DNA from: Microvirga massiliensis
Lineage (GTDB): Bacteria > Pseudomonadota > Alphaproteobacteria > Rhizobiales > Beijerinckiaceae
Reading direction: 5' to 3'
Assembly: GCF_001006805.1 (NCBI RefSeq)
Contig: NZ_LN811354.1
Span: 74,067-138,066 of the forward strand
Length of the DNA: 64,000 bases
Shown here: piece by piece, positions 26,339-35,030 of the stretch
Numbering within the stretch: position 1 is the first letter of the stretch
How the letters are laid out: the number at the start of each line of letters is the position of its first letter
Program-made: the position numbers and the translations under genes
Notes under the pieces: model-generated
What the model was told of the DNA's origin: nothing
The model's input: only the letters and a program-made list of their open reading frames with translations
Database searches by the model: none

Positions 26339-27280
26339 TTAGACGCTGAAAGCAGCCTTGGTGAGCGCCGACGCGGAAATCGCGACAGAGCCCAGAATGA
26401 TCAATCCGAGCGTGATGTCCTGGACGTAGTAGGGGGCGCCGAGCAGCACGAGACCGTTGCCGAGAATACCGATCACGAGCGATCCGACCACGGTTCCCGG
26501 CACGTTGGGCTTGCCGGGATCGAACATCGTCATCCCAAGCAGGACCGCGGCGATCCCCTTCATGAGGAAATCGGCGGCGCCGTTCGGTCCGGCGGAACTC
26601 AGAGACGCCGTCAGGAGCACGGCTGCAATGCCGGCAAGGAATCCGGACAGCATCAGTCCGAGAAGCTTCATCCGGCGCGTGGGTATCCCGGCGAGGCGTG
26701 CAGCCTCGTCCGCTTCGCCCGTTGCGACGAGCCAGATGCCGAAGCGGGTCTGGCTGACGACGAACCAGGAGGCGGCAGCAATCACGACCATCCAGATCAC
26801 GAGGACCGGGATACCGAGGATGTCTCCTCGGCCGAGCCAGAGGAAGTTACGGTCCCAGCGCCCGACCCAGGCGACTCCATTCGTGAAGGCAAAGCCCAAG
26901 CCGGTCGCGATCGATGCCGTTGCGAGCGTCGCAATCAGCGACGGGATTTTCATCCGTGTGACCAGGAGGCCGTTCGCCGCCCCGAAGGCCGTCGCGACCA
27001 TAAGCGCTGCTGCGATCGCGACTGGGAAGGCGAGCCCGGCATGGACGAGCCCTCCGCAAACGACGCCCGCGAGACTCGCGACGGCTGCGAAGGAGAGGTC
27101 GAGCTCGGAGGCAATCAGGGCATACGTGAATCCGATCGCGAGGATGGTCAGAAAGCTGATCTGCCGCAGGATCGTGAGCAGGTTGCCGATGCTGAGGAAG
27201 TTATCGGCGGCTGCTGCGAAGAATGCGAAGACGAGCGCTCCTCCGATCGCCGTCCCGTAACGGGAAATGAGCTCGTTCAC
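26339..27280 (-). CDS. Sugar ABC transporter permease (RbsC-like)
   Basis: CUT2-type permease, 313 aa from the start used here, with about nine or ten membrane segments. Typical RbsC-family stretches are ASELDLSFAAVASLAGVV, GAANGLLVTRMKIPSLIATL and the EAA-like loop GEADEAARLAGIPTRRMK. GTG at 27280 is preferred because gaggggaag lies eight bases upstream; a GTG at 27304 adds eight residues. First gene of permease-binding protein-ATPase; 166 bases behind the FGGY kinase stop, so all four may be one unit. Confidence 0.9.
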   Translation of the reverse strand: MNELISRYGTAIGGALVFAFFAAAADNFLSIGNLLTILRQISFLTILAIGFTYALIASELDLSFAAVASLAGVVCGGLVHAGLAFPVAIAAALMVATAFGAANGLLVTRMKIPSLIATLATASIATGLGFAFTNGVAWVGRWDRNFLWLGRGDILGIPVLVIWMVVIAAASWFVVSQTRFGIWLVATGEADEAARLAGIPTRRMKLLGLMLSGFLAGIAAVLLTASLSSAGPNGAADFLMKGIAAVLLGMTMFDPGKPNVPGTVVGSLVIGILGNGLVLLGAPYYVQDITLGLIILGSVAISASALTKAAFSV

Positions 27281-27446
27281 GGTTGGCTTCCCCTCATGCA
27301 GCACGGCAGGCCATTGTGGGCAGGACGCATGTCCGGTCGATCTCCAGCATGCCGATTGTTCGTTCCAAGAGCGGTCCCCGTTGCGGTCATTCCGCGAATG
27401 ACGACGGGGCCGGTTCTAGCGACCCGGAGCGCGGCGGCAAAGGATC

Positions 27447-28937
27447 TTATGGATTGCCGAGGTCGCGTCGGGCATCGTGCCGCAACGGAATGGATGCGGG
27501 TCCCAGCGCGCGGGCCTTGAGATCCTGATAGCGCTCGAAGCGCGAGGCGAAGAGCGGAACGAGCGACGGATCCGGTTCGAAAGTCCGCTCCATCGGAGAC
27601 ATCGCGTCGGCGGCACTGTGCAAGGAGCGGTGAATTCCGAGGCCGACGGCGCAGGTGATGGCGCATCCGATGAGGCCCGTCTCGACCTCGCTCGGGCGCG
27701 CGACGGGAACGCCGAGCACATTCGCCTTGAGCTGGCACCACGCATCGGAGCGTGCACCCCCGCCGCTGATGCGGACTTCCTCGACGCTCGTACCGGCCCC
27801 GTTTGCGGCGGCCAGCAGAATATCCTTCACGGCAAAGGCAACGCCTTCGAGGGTGGAGAACAAGAATGCCGTGCCGTCATGATGGCGGGAAAGCCCGTCA
27901 AAGGTGCCACGGATTTCGGGGCGCCAGACGGGCGCACGCTCGCCGGCCAGGTAGGGCAGGAACACCGGCAAATCCGCTGCCGGCGCAAGACGTCCGGCAT
28001 GCTCCATCGCGTGCTCGAACCGGCCCGCAACACGGAAGGTCTCGAAAGCCCATCGTGCTGCGTCGCCGCCCGCCTGCGTCGGGCCGCCGATCTGAAACAG
28101 GTTCTCGGCCCAAGGCAGAGTGACGAGCCCGGGAACGGAAGCATTTCTTGGACTTACGAGTCCGACAGCTTCCGAGGTGCCGGCAACGTCGTATGCACGA
28201 CCCGCGGAAGAGACGCCGGAGCCGATTGCGCCGGCCCAGGTGTCCATCGCGCCTGCGAAGACAGGGATGCCGCGCAACTCGTCGAAGGGTGCATGCACGG
28301 CGGTGATCTCCCCGATCCGGGCCCAGGGCGGGACACGGGGATGTTCGAGCAGCGACAGGCCCCGCTGCAGCGTCGCCGGAAGGTCCGGCGGCGCGAGAGC
28401 GAGGTCGTCGAGGCGTGCGGCGGTGACGCTGTCGGTTGCCGTGACGCCCGTCAGCCTCAGGTTGAGGAAATCCTTTGGCTCGAGGACGAGCTTCAGGCGT
28501 TCGAAATGCGCGGGCTCCATTCGCGCGATCCAGGCTAGCCGCGCGAGCGGGTGAAACGCATTGATGGAGGTCGCCGGATTCGGGAGAGGAATTTGCCCGG
28601 CGAGCAATACAGCATCCTCGACCGCCCGGTGATCGCGCCAGAGGAGCGCCGGGCGAATCGAACGGCCCTGCGAATCCAGGAGAACCTGCGTTCGGCTCAT
28701 CCCGGTGATGCAGATCGCTGCCGGGCGAGCGCTCCGGCTCAGATTCGTCAGGACCCTTCCGACACCCGTCGACAGAGCCTCCCACCAGAGCTCCGGGTCG
28801 ACCTCCGCCCAGCCCGGCACCGGTTCCGCAATCCCGAGAACCTGCGCATCCAGTGCTCTGATCCGTCCATTCAGATCGACGGCAGCCGTGCGCAGCGATC
28901 CGGCGCCGAGGTCTACTGCGAGAACGATTTCGGTCAC
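27447..28937 (-). CDS. FGGY-family carbohydrate kinase
   Basis: Sugar kinase of the FGGY (xylulokinase/glycerokinase) family, 496 aa. The N-terminal phosphate loop is LAVDLGAGSLRTA; the catalytic aspartate is in GAMDTWAGAIGSG; the second domain shows FLPYLAGERAPVWRP and the ATP site VRISGGGARSDAWCQLKA. It most likely phosphorylates the sugar brought in by the ABC transporter encoded just downstream. GTG at 28937 has an aggga eight bases upstream. Its first codon overlaps the stop of a 61-codon upstream frame (GTGA). Exact sugar unknown. Confidence 0.9.
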   Translation of the reverse strand: MTEIVLAVDLGAGSLRTAAVDLNGRIRALDAQVLGIAEPVPGWAEVDPELWWEALSTGVGRVLTNLSRSARPAAICITGMSRTQVLLDSQGRSIRPALLWRDHRAVEDAVLLAGQIPLPNPATSINAFHPLARLAWIARMEPAHFERLKLVLEPKDFLNLRLTGVTATDSVTAARLDDLALAPPDLPATLQRGLSLLEHPRVPPWARIGEITAVHAPFDELRGIPVFAGAMDTWAGAIGSGVSSAGRAYDVAGTSEAVGLVSPRNASVPGLVTLPWAENLFQIGGPTQAGGDAARWAFETFRVAGRFEHAMEHAGRLAPAADLPVFLPYLAGERAPVWRPEIRGTFDGLSRHHDGTAFLFSTLEGVAFAVKDILLAAANGAGTSVEEVRISGGGARSDAWCQLKANVLGVPVARPSEVETGLIGCAITCAVGLGIHRSLHSAADAMSPMERTFEPDPSLVPLFASRFERYQDLKARALGPASIPLRHDARRDLGNP

Positions 28938-29119
28938 GGGTCGAGTCCCTGGATGCACGCGAATGGCAGCATGAGCATGGTCTGGATTTGCGCGAGGTCG
29001 GCCGCAGGTCGGGAACTGGCCAACACCATCATGGGGACGAGACGATCGCGGGTGTCGATCGTGGTCTCGGCCAAAAGTCGGGATGCCTCGCAGAATCGTG
29101 CATGCCGTGACCCGTGCAC
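28934..29119 (-). CDS. Small unrecognised ORF overlapping the FGGY kinase start
   Basis: A 61-codon frame (GTG start at 29119) whose TGA overlaps the kinase GTG in a GTGA junction, as coupled genes do. The product has no recognised domain, no signal peptide and two moderately hydrophobic stretches (LVPMMVLAS, MLMLPFACIQG). It could be a short real leader gene, the tail of a gene that has lost its 5' part, or chance. No Shine-Dalgarno was found. Listed because of the junction, with low confidence. Confidence 0.25.
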   Translation of the reverse strand: MHGSRHARFCEASRLLAETTIDTRDRLVPMMVLASSRPAADLAQIQTMLMLPFACIQGLDP

Positions 29120-29225
29120 ACCGCCTCGCGCGAAGTCAAACCTTCCGCCGGGGCGTGCTTCCCGTCGCTCACGCAGTTGACGGCTCGCCCCTGTCGTGGT
29201 CCGAGTGCTCCGGAGGTTGTTTTCG

Positions 29226-29837
29226 ATGAAGCTCTATGATGCCGGCCGTGCGCCGAATCCTCGACGGGTGCGGATCTTTCTCGCCGAGAAGGGGATCGAG
29301 GTTCCACTGGTCCCGATCGATCTCGGGCGGCTCGAACACAAGGCGCCGGCCTTCATTGCGGTCAATCCACTCAAGCGGACACCGGCGCTGGAACTCGACG
29401 ACGGGACCGTTCTGACCGAGTCGATCGCGATCTGCCGGTATTTCGAGGAATTGCATCCGGAGCCGCCGCTCTTCGGCACCGGCCCGCTCGAATGCGCCAT
29501 GGTGGAGATGTGGCAGCGCCGGATCGAGTTCGGCCTTCTCGGCACAGTGGCCGCGGTGTTCCGGCACCTCCATCCGGCCATGGCCGAGATGGAAGTTCCG
29601 CAGGTAGCGGCCTGGGGCGAAACCAACAAGCCGAAGGTGCTCGAATTTCTTCATTTCCTGGACCGGCACCTCGCCGATCGAACCTTCGTCTGCGGCGACA
29701 CCTTCTCGGTGGCGGATATCACGGGCCTCGTGGCGATCGATTTCATGAAGCCTGCACGGCTCGCCGTGCCGGACGATCTCTCGAACGTGAAGCGCTGGCA
29801 CGCAGATATCTCTGCGCGGCCCAGCGCGAGGGCGTGA
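29226..29837 (+). CDS. Glutathione S-transferase family protein
   Basis: Cytosolic GST, 203 aa. The thioredoxin-like N-terminal domain begins KLYDAGRAPNPRRVRIFLAEKG, with VNPLKRTPALELDDG holding the cis-Pro and TESIAICRY the glutathione gamma-glutamyl site. The all-helical C-terminal domain ends with the N-capping box FSVADITGLVAIDF. Length and pattern fit bacterial GSTs involved in conjugation or peroxide metabolism. ATG at 29226 is chosen over a GTG 30 bases upstream since the beta strand starts immediately. Divergent from the kinase operon; the next gene begins 64 bases later. Confidence 0.9.
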   Translation: MKLYDAGRAPNPRRVRIFLAEKGIEVPLVPIDLGRLEHKAPAFIAVNPLKRTPALELDDGTVLTESIAICRYFEELHPEPPLFGTGPLECAMVEMWQRRIEFGLLGTVAAVFRHLHPAMAEMEVPQVAAWGETNKPKVLEFLHFLDRHLADRTFVCGDTFSVADITGLVAIDFMKPARLAVPDDLSNVKRWHADISARPSARA

Positions 29838-29901
29838 GGCTCGCCGGCAGGCAGGGGCGTCGGCCTTTTCCGAGCGGGGAGCGCAAGCGAATCCGAGCCT
29901 G

Positions 29902-30552
29902 ATGACCGAGAGTCGATCGTTCGATCAGATCGCTGCGGAGTTGCGCTCCTGTCGCCTGTGCCGCGACGCGCCGCAATTTTTGCCCGGCCTGCCTCATGAA
30001 CCGCGGCCGATCGTCCAGGGTAGTGCAAGTTCGCGCCTGTGCATCGCGAGCCAGGCGCCAGGAACACAGGCACATCGCAGCGGCATTCCCTTTCATGATG
30101 CGTCGGGGCGTCGCCTGCGCGCATGGCTCGGGCTGACCGAGGCCGAGTTCTATGATCGCATGAGAGTTGCCATCATCCCGATGGGCGCATGCTTTCCCGG
30201 CCAGGATGCGAAAGGGGGTGACCTTCCACCCCGGCGCGAATGTGCGACCATCTGGCGCTCACCCCTGATGAATGCTCTCCCGAAACTCGAACTCGTCCTG
30301 CTCATCGGGCGCTACGCCCAGATGTGGCATCTCGGCCCGGCCGGCACCGGCGGCCTGACGCGGACGATGATGCAATGGCGGGAATTCCTGTCTGCGCCGG
30401 TTCGACCCCGCATCCTGCCTCTTCCGCATCCGTCCTGGCGCAACAATGTCTGGCTCAGGCAGAATCCCTGGTTCGAGACGGATGTGTTGCCTGCACTCAG
30501 GAGCGAAGTGCGTGCCATCATGACGTCGGGAAAGACGGAGACCGCCCTATGA
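29902..30552 (+). CDS. Uracil-DNA glycosylase superfamily protein
   Basis: UDG-fold protein of 216 aa related to the family 4/5 group. The glycosylase motif 1 appears as CIASQAPGTQAHRSGIPF and the C-terminal motif as LPLPHPSWRNN. An N-terminal CRLCRD pair together with Cys at about 97 and 114 (GACFPG, RRECA) could be FeS ligands as in family 4 enzymes, but spacing differs from the textbook pattern, so activity on uracil is not certain. Its TGA overlaps the enoyl-CoA hydratase ATG (ATGA). Confidence 0.8.
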   Translation: MTESRSFDQIAAELRSCRLCRDAPQFLPGLPHEPRPIVQGSASSRLCIASQAPGTQAHRSGIPFHDASGRRLRAWLGLTEAEFYDRMRVAIIPMGACFPGQDAKGGDLPPRRECATIWRSPLMNALPKLELVLLIGRYAQMWHLGPAGTGGLTRTMMQWREFLSAPVRPRILPLPHPSWRNNVWLRQNPWFETDVLPALRSEVRAIMTSGKTETAL

Positions 30553-31340
30553 GCGAGACGACCTTGAGAACCGAGCGCGCCGGTGCCGTCGCGCGCCTCG
30601 TCCTCGCGAGGCCCGGGAAGCTGAATGCGCTGACCGCGAATCTCCATGCCGAACTCCGTAGCGCGCTCGAGTCTCTCGCGGCGGACGACGAGGTGCGTGT
30701 CGTCGTGCTGACGGGAGAGGGGAGGGCGTTCTCGGCCGGGCAGGACCTGACGGAGACTCTGCCACGCGACGAGCAGGGTCGCATCGATCTCGGGCCGCCT
30801 CTGGCGCGTGACTACAATCCGCTCCTTCTTCAGCTCGTCGATTTCGCGAAGGTGACGATTGCAGCCCTTAACGGGCCAGCCGTCGGCGCGTCCATGAACA
30901 TCGCGCTTGCCTGCGACATCGTTCTGGCGGCGCGTTCCGCCTATCTTCAGGAGGCCTTCGTTCATATCGGTCTGATCCCAGATGCGGGAGGCACGTGGCT
31001 CCTGCCGCGGATCGTCGGGCCGCGCCTCGCCAGTGCCCTGATGCTGACGGGCGATCGGATTCCTGCGGAGGAAGCGAAATCGATGGGACTCGTCTATCGC
31101 GTCTTTGAGGATGCAGAGTTCGAGTCCGGCGTGGCGGACTTCGCGCGGGTTCTGTCCGAAGGTCCGGCATTGGCTCATCGACTGACGAAACGCGCGCTGC
31201 GCGAGAGTCTCGGGAATGAACTCGAGGCCCAACTCGATCTCGAGACCTCCCTTCAGCGGGAGGCTGGATTTAGCATGGACTTCGCCGAAGGGTTGAAGGC
31301 ATTCCGCGACAAGCGTTCGCCGCGCTTCGCGGGCCGATGA
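30549..31340 (+). CDS. Enoyl-CoA hydratase/isomerase (PaaG-like)
   Basis: Crotonase-fold enzyme, 263 aa. AFSAGQDLTE and LNGPAVGASMNIALACDI form the CoA-binding and oxyanion-hole regions, and FVHIGLIPDAGGTWLLPRIVG is the helix that carries the catalytic acidic residue; here it is Asp rather than Glu (PDAGG), as in PaaG-type 1,2-epoxyphenylacetyl-CoA isomerases. The rest of the paa pathway is not in the window, so a general beta-oxidation or isomerase role is equally possible. ATG at 30549 overlaps the preceding stop; the longer frame from 30240 is rejected. Confidence 0.88.
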   Translation: MSETTLRTERAGAVARLVLARPGKLNALTANLHAELRSALESLAADDEVRVVVLTGEGRAFSAGQDLTETLPRDEQGRIDLGPPLARDYNPLLLQLVDFAKVTIAALNGPAVGASMNIALACDIVLAARSAYLQEAFVHIGLIPDAGGTWLLPRIVGPRLASALMLTGDRIPAEEAKSMGLVYRVFEDAEFESGVADFARVLSEGPALAHRLTKRALRESLGNELEAQLDLETSLQREAGFSMDFAEGLKAFRDKRSPRFAGR

Positions 31341-31353
31341 ATGGAGAACCGGA

Positions 31354-31560
31354 ATGGGCTCTCGCTCTCTGATCCTCATCCTACTCGTTCTGCTCGCGGT
31401 GATCGGCATCTACATGGGCAGTGATCCGGAACATGCCGCACGCATGGCGCAGGTGAGCCGCGATGCGCAATTCACCGGAGAGACACGGCAACTCGTCCTC
31501 CTCGCCCTCGCGCTCGGCCTCGGCGGCTTCATCGTGTACCTCACGATGACGAGGCGGTGA
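31354..31560 (+). CDS. Small two-span membrane protein, unknown
   Basis: Hydrophobic protein of 68 aa. Two membrane segments are clear: about residues 5-21 (LILILLVLLAVIGIYMG) and 47-63 (LVLLALALGLGGFIVYL), separated by a polar loop. The ATG follows ggagaaccgga, 13 bases after the enoyl-CoA hydratase stop, so it is probably the last gene of the UDG-hydratase operon. I do not recognise the family. A cluster of hairpins follows at 31639-31760. Confidence 0.65.
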   Translation: MGSRSLILILLVLLAVIGIYMGSDPEHAARMAQVSRDAQFTGETRQLVLLALALGLGGFIVYLTMTRR

Positions 31561-31638
31561 GATCGCAGATGAGAGTGTCAGCGCTATGTTGAAATGCGTA
31601 GGTGCAAGTTGTGCAATTTCGGAAAGCGCGGTGTTTCC

Positions 31639-31760
31639 CCCCTCACCCGGTTGCTGACGCAGCCGACCTCTCCCGCCAGGGGAGAGGCGACGAGGGTGGC
31701 GCTCGCACATCACCTCTCCCTCGACGGGAGAGGTCGCCCCGAAGGGGCGGGTGAAGGTGG
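31639..31760. repeat. Dispersed hairpin-rich repeat
   Basis: Three consecutive stems: cctctccc/gggagagg at 31667-31687, the same stem again at 31713-31733, and cgcccc-gaa-ggggcg at 31735-31749, bracketed by ctcacccgg and cgggtgaagg. This is the 'CCTCTCCC...GGGAGAGG' type of intergenic repeat common in Alphaproteobacteria. It lies between two convergent genes and may double as a bidirectional terminator. Confidence 0.7.
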
Positions 31761-31800
31761 CGGCGCCAACGCAACAAGCATAAAATAATGCAGCAACCAC

Positions 31801-32667
31801 TCACCGAGTGAGGCGTGCGATCAGGCTGGACGTATCCCAGCGCCGGCCTCCGAGTGTCTGCACTTCGGAGTAGAACTGATCGACGAGCGCCGTGACCGGG
31901 AGATGCGCACCATTCCTCCGGGCTTCGTCGAGGCAGATCCCGAGGTCTTTGCGCATCCAATCGACCGCAAAGCCGAAATCGAATTTGCCCTCGTTCATGG
32001 TTTTGCCGCGGTTCTCCATCTGCCAGGAGCCTGCGGCGCCCTTTGAGATGACGTCGATCACGGCTTCGATGTCGAGACCTGCCTTCTGACCGAAATGAAT
32101 GCCTTCGGCGAGCCCCTGCACCAGCCCCGCGATGCAGATCTGGTTGACCATTTTCGTGAGCTGTCCGGCGCCCGAAGGGCCGAGGAGACGGCACGCGCGC
32201 GCGAAGCTCATGATGACGGGCTCGACCCTCGCGTAGGCCTCTGCGTCGCCGCCGCACATGACGGTGAGAACTCCGTTCTCCGCGCCAGCCTGTCCGCCTG
32301 AGACGGGCGCGTCGATGAAGCCGATTCCGCGTTGGGCTGCGATGCCGTGCAACTCGCGAGCAACCTCCGCCGAGGCCGTCGTGTGGTCGACGAAAGCCGA
32401 GCCCGCCTGCATGCCTGCAAGGGCACCGTTCTCGCCGAGGACGACCTCGCGAAGGTCATTGTCGTTGCCGACGCAAGCAAAGACGATCTCCTGCCCGGCG
32501 GCTGCTTCCCGTGGCGTCTTTGCATGTCGCCCGCCGTGTTCCGCGGTCCATTGCTCGGCCTTCGCCGTGGTCCGGTTATAGACCGTGACCTCGTGTCCCT
32601 TGCTCTTGAGATGCCGCGCCATGGGAAAACCCATGACGCCGAGACCCAGGAATGCCACCTTCGCCAT
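31801..32667 (-). CDS. NAD(P)-dependent beta-hydroxyacid dehydrogenase (3-hydroxyisobutyrate dehydrogenase family)
   Basis: Beta-hydroxyacid dehydrogenase of 288 aa. The Rossmann dinucleotide loop VAFLGLGVMGFPMARHL opens the protein; DHTTASAEVARE and FIDAPVSGGQAGAENG form the substrate site, and GAGQLTKMVNQICIAG carries the catalytic lysine. NRTTAK at the end of beta-2 suggests NADP preference. Family members act on 3-hydroxyisobutyrate, tartronate semialdehyde or related acids; which one cannot be decided, and no valine-degradation genes are adjacent. Stands alone between a repeat and a gene-poor stretch. Confidence 0.88.
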   Translation of the reverse strand: MAKVAFLGLGVMGFPMARHLKSKGHEVTVYNRTTAKAEQWTAEHGGRHAKTPREAAAGQEIVFACVGNDNDLREVVLGENGALAGMQAGSAFVDHTTASAEVARELHGIAAQRGIGFIDAPVSGGQAGAENGVLTVMCGGDAEAYARVEPVIMSFARACRLLGPSGAGQLTKMVNQICIAGLVQGLAEGIHFGQKAGLDIEAVIDVISKGAAGSWQMENRGKTMNEGKFDFGFAVDWMRKDLGICLDEARRNGAHLPVTALVDQFYSEVQTLGGRRWDTSSLIARLTR

Positions 32668-33174
32668 TGCTGCTCTCCGCTCGTTCGAGATGGGGGACGT
32701 TCTAGCTGTCCGGACAGCTAAGGGGGAGGGCTGACCGAAGCGCAGGGCCCCCGAGCCAATCCGTCCGGCGCAAGCATACGGACGTTGCCGCAGGAAGCGC
32801 GGCTTTATGGGCTTGGGGTGACATCACGTCAACTCAGTGGGCTATCGCCGTCCTCGTGCATTCCGGCGAGCTGCTGCCGCGCCATGTGCACATTCACCCT
32901 CGCGGCCCTGGTCTGGGTGTTCGCCTCGACCTAGTCGAGCCAGGCCGGCAGCTGTTCGAGAAACATCGACGGCAACTGGCCCTGTTCTACGTGTGGCAGT
33001 TCCGCCCTGCTGTCCGGAAACTGCTAGAGCCACGCGGGCACGTTATCGTCAGCGGCATCATCGCGGGTTTCTGATCTGGCGCTCCAGGGCAGGCAGAGAT
33101 ACCTCAACTCGGCAAGTCGACCATGCCAGCAAACCGATCCTGAAAGCGGTTGAAGTAAGACTCCCATCTCAACA
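32668..33174. other. 507-base gap; no supported gene
   Basis: No gene can be supported. A 72-codon frame from GTG 32856 to 33074 (MHSGELLPRHVHIHPRG at its start) and minus-strand pieces over 32820-33130 look partly coding-like but match no family and lack ribosome sites; they may be the remains of a decayed gene. Together with the gap at 38780-39460 this brackets the aldolase/ABC/kinase operon. Confidence 0.4.
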
Positions 33175-34140
33175 TCAGATGGCGCTGGCAATCTCGGCGT
33201 ATCCTCGCTCCGCGAGAAATTCTGCAACCTCGTTCATACTGGGAATTCCTGCTCGACCGCCGAGGGAACGGCACTTCATCGCGGCCACGGCGCTCGCGAA
33301 GGTCAGAGTCCAGTCGAACGACCAGTCCTTCAACTCGCCGATGGCGCAGGCCCCGTGAAAAACGTCGCCCGCCCCGTTCGTGTCGACCGCATTCACCGCA
33401 AAGCCCCGGATTTCGAGAAGGCGCCCCTGGCTCAGGCCCCACACGCCGTCGGGTCCTAGCGTCACAGCCACGCGTGAGAGGCCCTTGCTGGCAAGGAACG
33501 AAAGGCCCTCGCGAAGGTCGATCGTTCCGGCTGTCTCCGCGAGAAAGCGGGGATTGCAGACCAGCAGGTCGACCTTGGGCCAGACGGCCTCGATGCCCGG
33601 CACGATGCGCTCACCATCCATCGTGATCCTCATGCCCTTCTCGCGCGCCCAGTCGATGGCTACGAGGGCTGCAGCGGAGTCGATCCCGTCCACGTGAAGC
33701 AGCCTGCCCGAGGTGATAACCTCCTTATCGAGTTCGTCCGGTCGAATGGCATAAGCCTCCGGCCGGCGGGCGAAGAGCGCTCGCTGGCCTGTGCGTCTGT
33801 CTGCAAGAACGATGCTGACATGTCCCTCGCAGTTCGGTGCCCGGATGACTCCCCGGGTATCTACGCCCTCCCGCGAAATGGAGCGCATCGAGAGCCGCGA
33901 GAAGAAATCTGATCCGACCTTCCCGACATAGCGCGTCCGCAGTCCAAGCCTGGCGCAGGCCACCATGGCGGTGGCCGTCACGCCGCCGCCCTGGACGCTG
34001 AAGCCATGCATCGGATACTTTCGATCGGGCTCGGGAAAGCCGTCGATAACGCCTGTCAGGTCAAGGGCATTGACGCCGAGCCCGACCACGTCGAACCGTT
34101 CGCGCTGCTGTGAGTCCTCGCCAGCCTCAACCGAATCCAT
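33175..34140 (-). CDS. PfkB-family carbohydrate kinase
   Basis: Ribokinase-like sugar kinase, 321 aa. VVGLGVNALDLTGVIDGFPEPDRK is the N-terminal beta strand and lid region, VQGGGVTATAMVACARLG the first PfkB signature region, and VNAVDTNGAGDVFHGA the second, with the catalytic Asp in GAGD and the anion hole in front of it. Last gene of the aldolase-binding protein-permease-permease-kinase operon, so it probably phosphorylates the imported sugar or its product before aldol cleavage. ATG 34140 is used; GTG at 34149 would overlap the permease stop (GTGA) and is nearly as good. Confidence 0.9.
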   Translation of the reverse strand: MDSVEAGEDSQQRERFDVVGLGVNALDLTGVIDGFPEPDRKYPMHGFSVQGGGVTATAMVACARLGLRTRYVGKVGSDFFSRLSMRSISREGVDTRGVIRAPNCEGHVSIVLADRRTGQRALFARRPEAYAIRPDELDKEVITSGRLLHVDGIDSAAALVAIDWAREKGMRITMDGERIVPGIEAVWPKVDLLVCNPRFLAETAGTIDLREGLSFLASKGLSRVAVTLGPDGVWGLSQGRLLEIRGFAVNAVDTNGAGDVFHGACAIGELKDWSFDWTLTFASAVAAMKCRSLGGRAGIPSMNEVAEFLAERGYAEIASAI

Positions 34141-34145
34141 GCTGG

Positions 34146-35030
34146 TCACGAGGTGAGAGCTCCAGCTGTCATGCCCTGCACCATGTACTTCTGCAGGAAG
34201 ACAAAGGCCACTACCAGAGGAAGGCTCGCGAGTACCGAGAACGCCATCATCGTGTTCCAGTCGGTAACGAACTCGGCCATCAGGCTGTAGATGGCCATGG
34301 TGAGAACCCGATTTCCCCAAGATTCAATGAGCACCACCGCGAAGAGAAATTCGTTCCAGGCCAGCAGAAACGAATAGAGGCCAGCTCCTACGAAGGCAGG
34401 GTACGAGATGGGAACGAGGACTCGCAGAATGGCACCTAGTCTTGAGCAGCCATCCACCATGGCGGCTTCCTCTATGTCTTTCGGGATGTTGAGGAAGTAG
34501 CTTCTCAACATGAGGATGCAGAAGGGGAGTGTGAAGGTGAGATAGACTATGATCAGCGACAGGAGCGTATCGTAGAGTCCCAGCGTGATGAAGATCCTGA
34601 AATAGGGAATGCACAGGAGGACGAGCGGGAACATCTGGGTCGTGATCAGGAACATCATCACCGCCCGATGCCCAATGAACCTAAAACGGGCCAGTGCATA
34701 GGCAGCCATCGAGCCGAGGAAAAGCGAGAGCGCGGTCACGACGAGGGAGACGAAGCACGTATTGAGGAAAACCCGCAGATACCGGTCACTTTGAAAGATC
34801 TTGGCATAAGCCTCCAGCGTGAAGATCTGCGGGATCCAGTATGGGGGAATGGTCATGACCTCGACGTTGGGGCGAACCGAAACGGTCAGCATCCATGCGA
34901 GGGGGAAGCACATCACGATGATCGCGAGGAGCAGAAGCGAGTACACTGACGCGTGTAGCAGCACACGACGGCCTCTGATCCCCAGTCCGGATCGGATCGC
35001 TGGCGTTGCCATTCCCGGTGGACTCCTCAT
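34146..35030 (-). CDS. Carbohydrate ABC transporter permease (MalG-like)
   Basis: CUT1-type permease, 294 aa, six membrane segments. The first segment is at about 27-48; the conserved EAA cytoplasmic loop appears as DIEEAAMVDGCSRLGAILRVLVP, which docks on the ATPase. Its ATG overlaps the stop of the other permease (ATGA); an inner ATG at 35012 has the better Shine-Dalgarno (gaggag) and could be the true start. No ATP-binding subunit is encoded in this operon. Confidence 0.92.
   Translation of the reverse strand: MRSPPGMATPAIRSGLGIRGRRVLLHASVYSLLLLAIIVMCFPLAWMLTVSVRPNVEVMTIPPYWIPQIFTLEAYAKIFQSDRYLRVFLNTCFVSLVVTALSLFLGSMAAYALARFRFIGHRAVMMFLITTQMFPLVLLCIPYFRIFITLGLYDTLLSLIIVYLTFTLPFCILMLRSYFLNIPKDIEEAAMVDGCSRLGAILRVLVPISYPAFVGAGLYSFLLAWNEFLFAVVLIESWGNRVLTMAIYSLMAEFVTDWNTMMAFSVLASLPLVVAFVFLQKYMVQGMTAGALTS

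Noticed and set aside
31639-31760. Possible CRISPR-like repeats
   Set aside because: The stems are imperfect repeats without uniform spacers; they fit a dispersed intergenic hairpin element.
32837-33358. Plus-strand 173-codon frame
   Set aside because: Arg/Pro/Ser-rich translation, runs antisense into the PfkB kinase gene, no ribosome site or domain.
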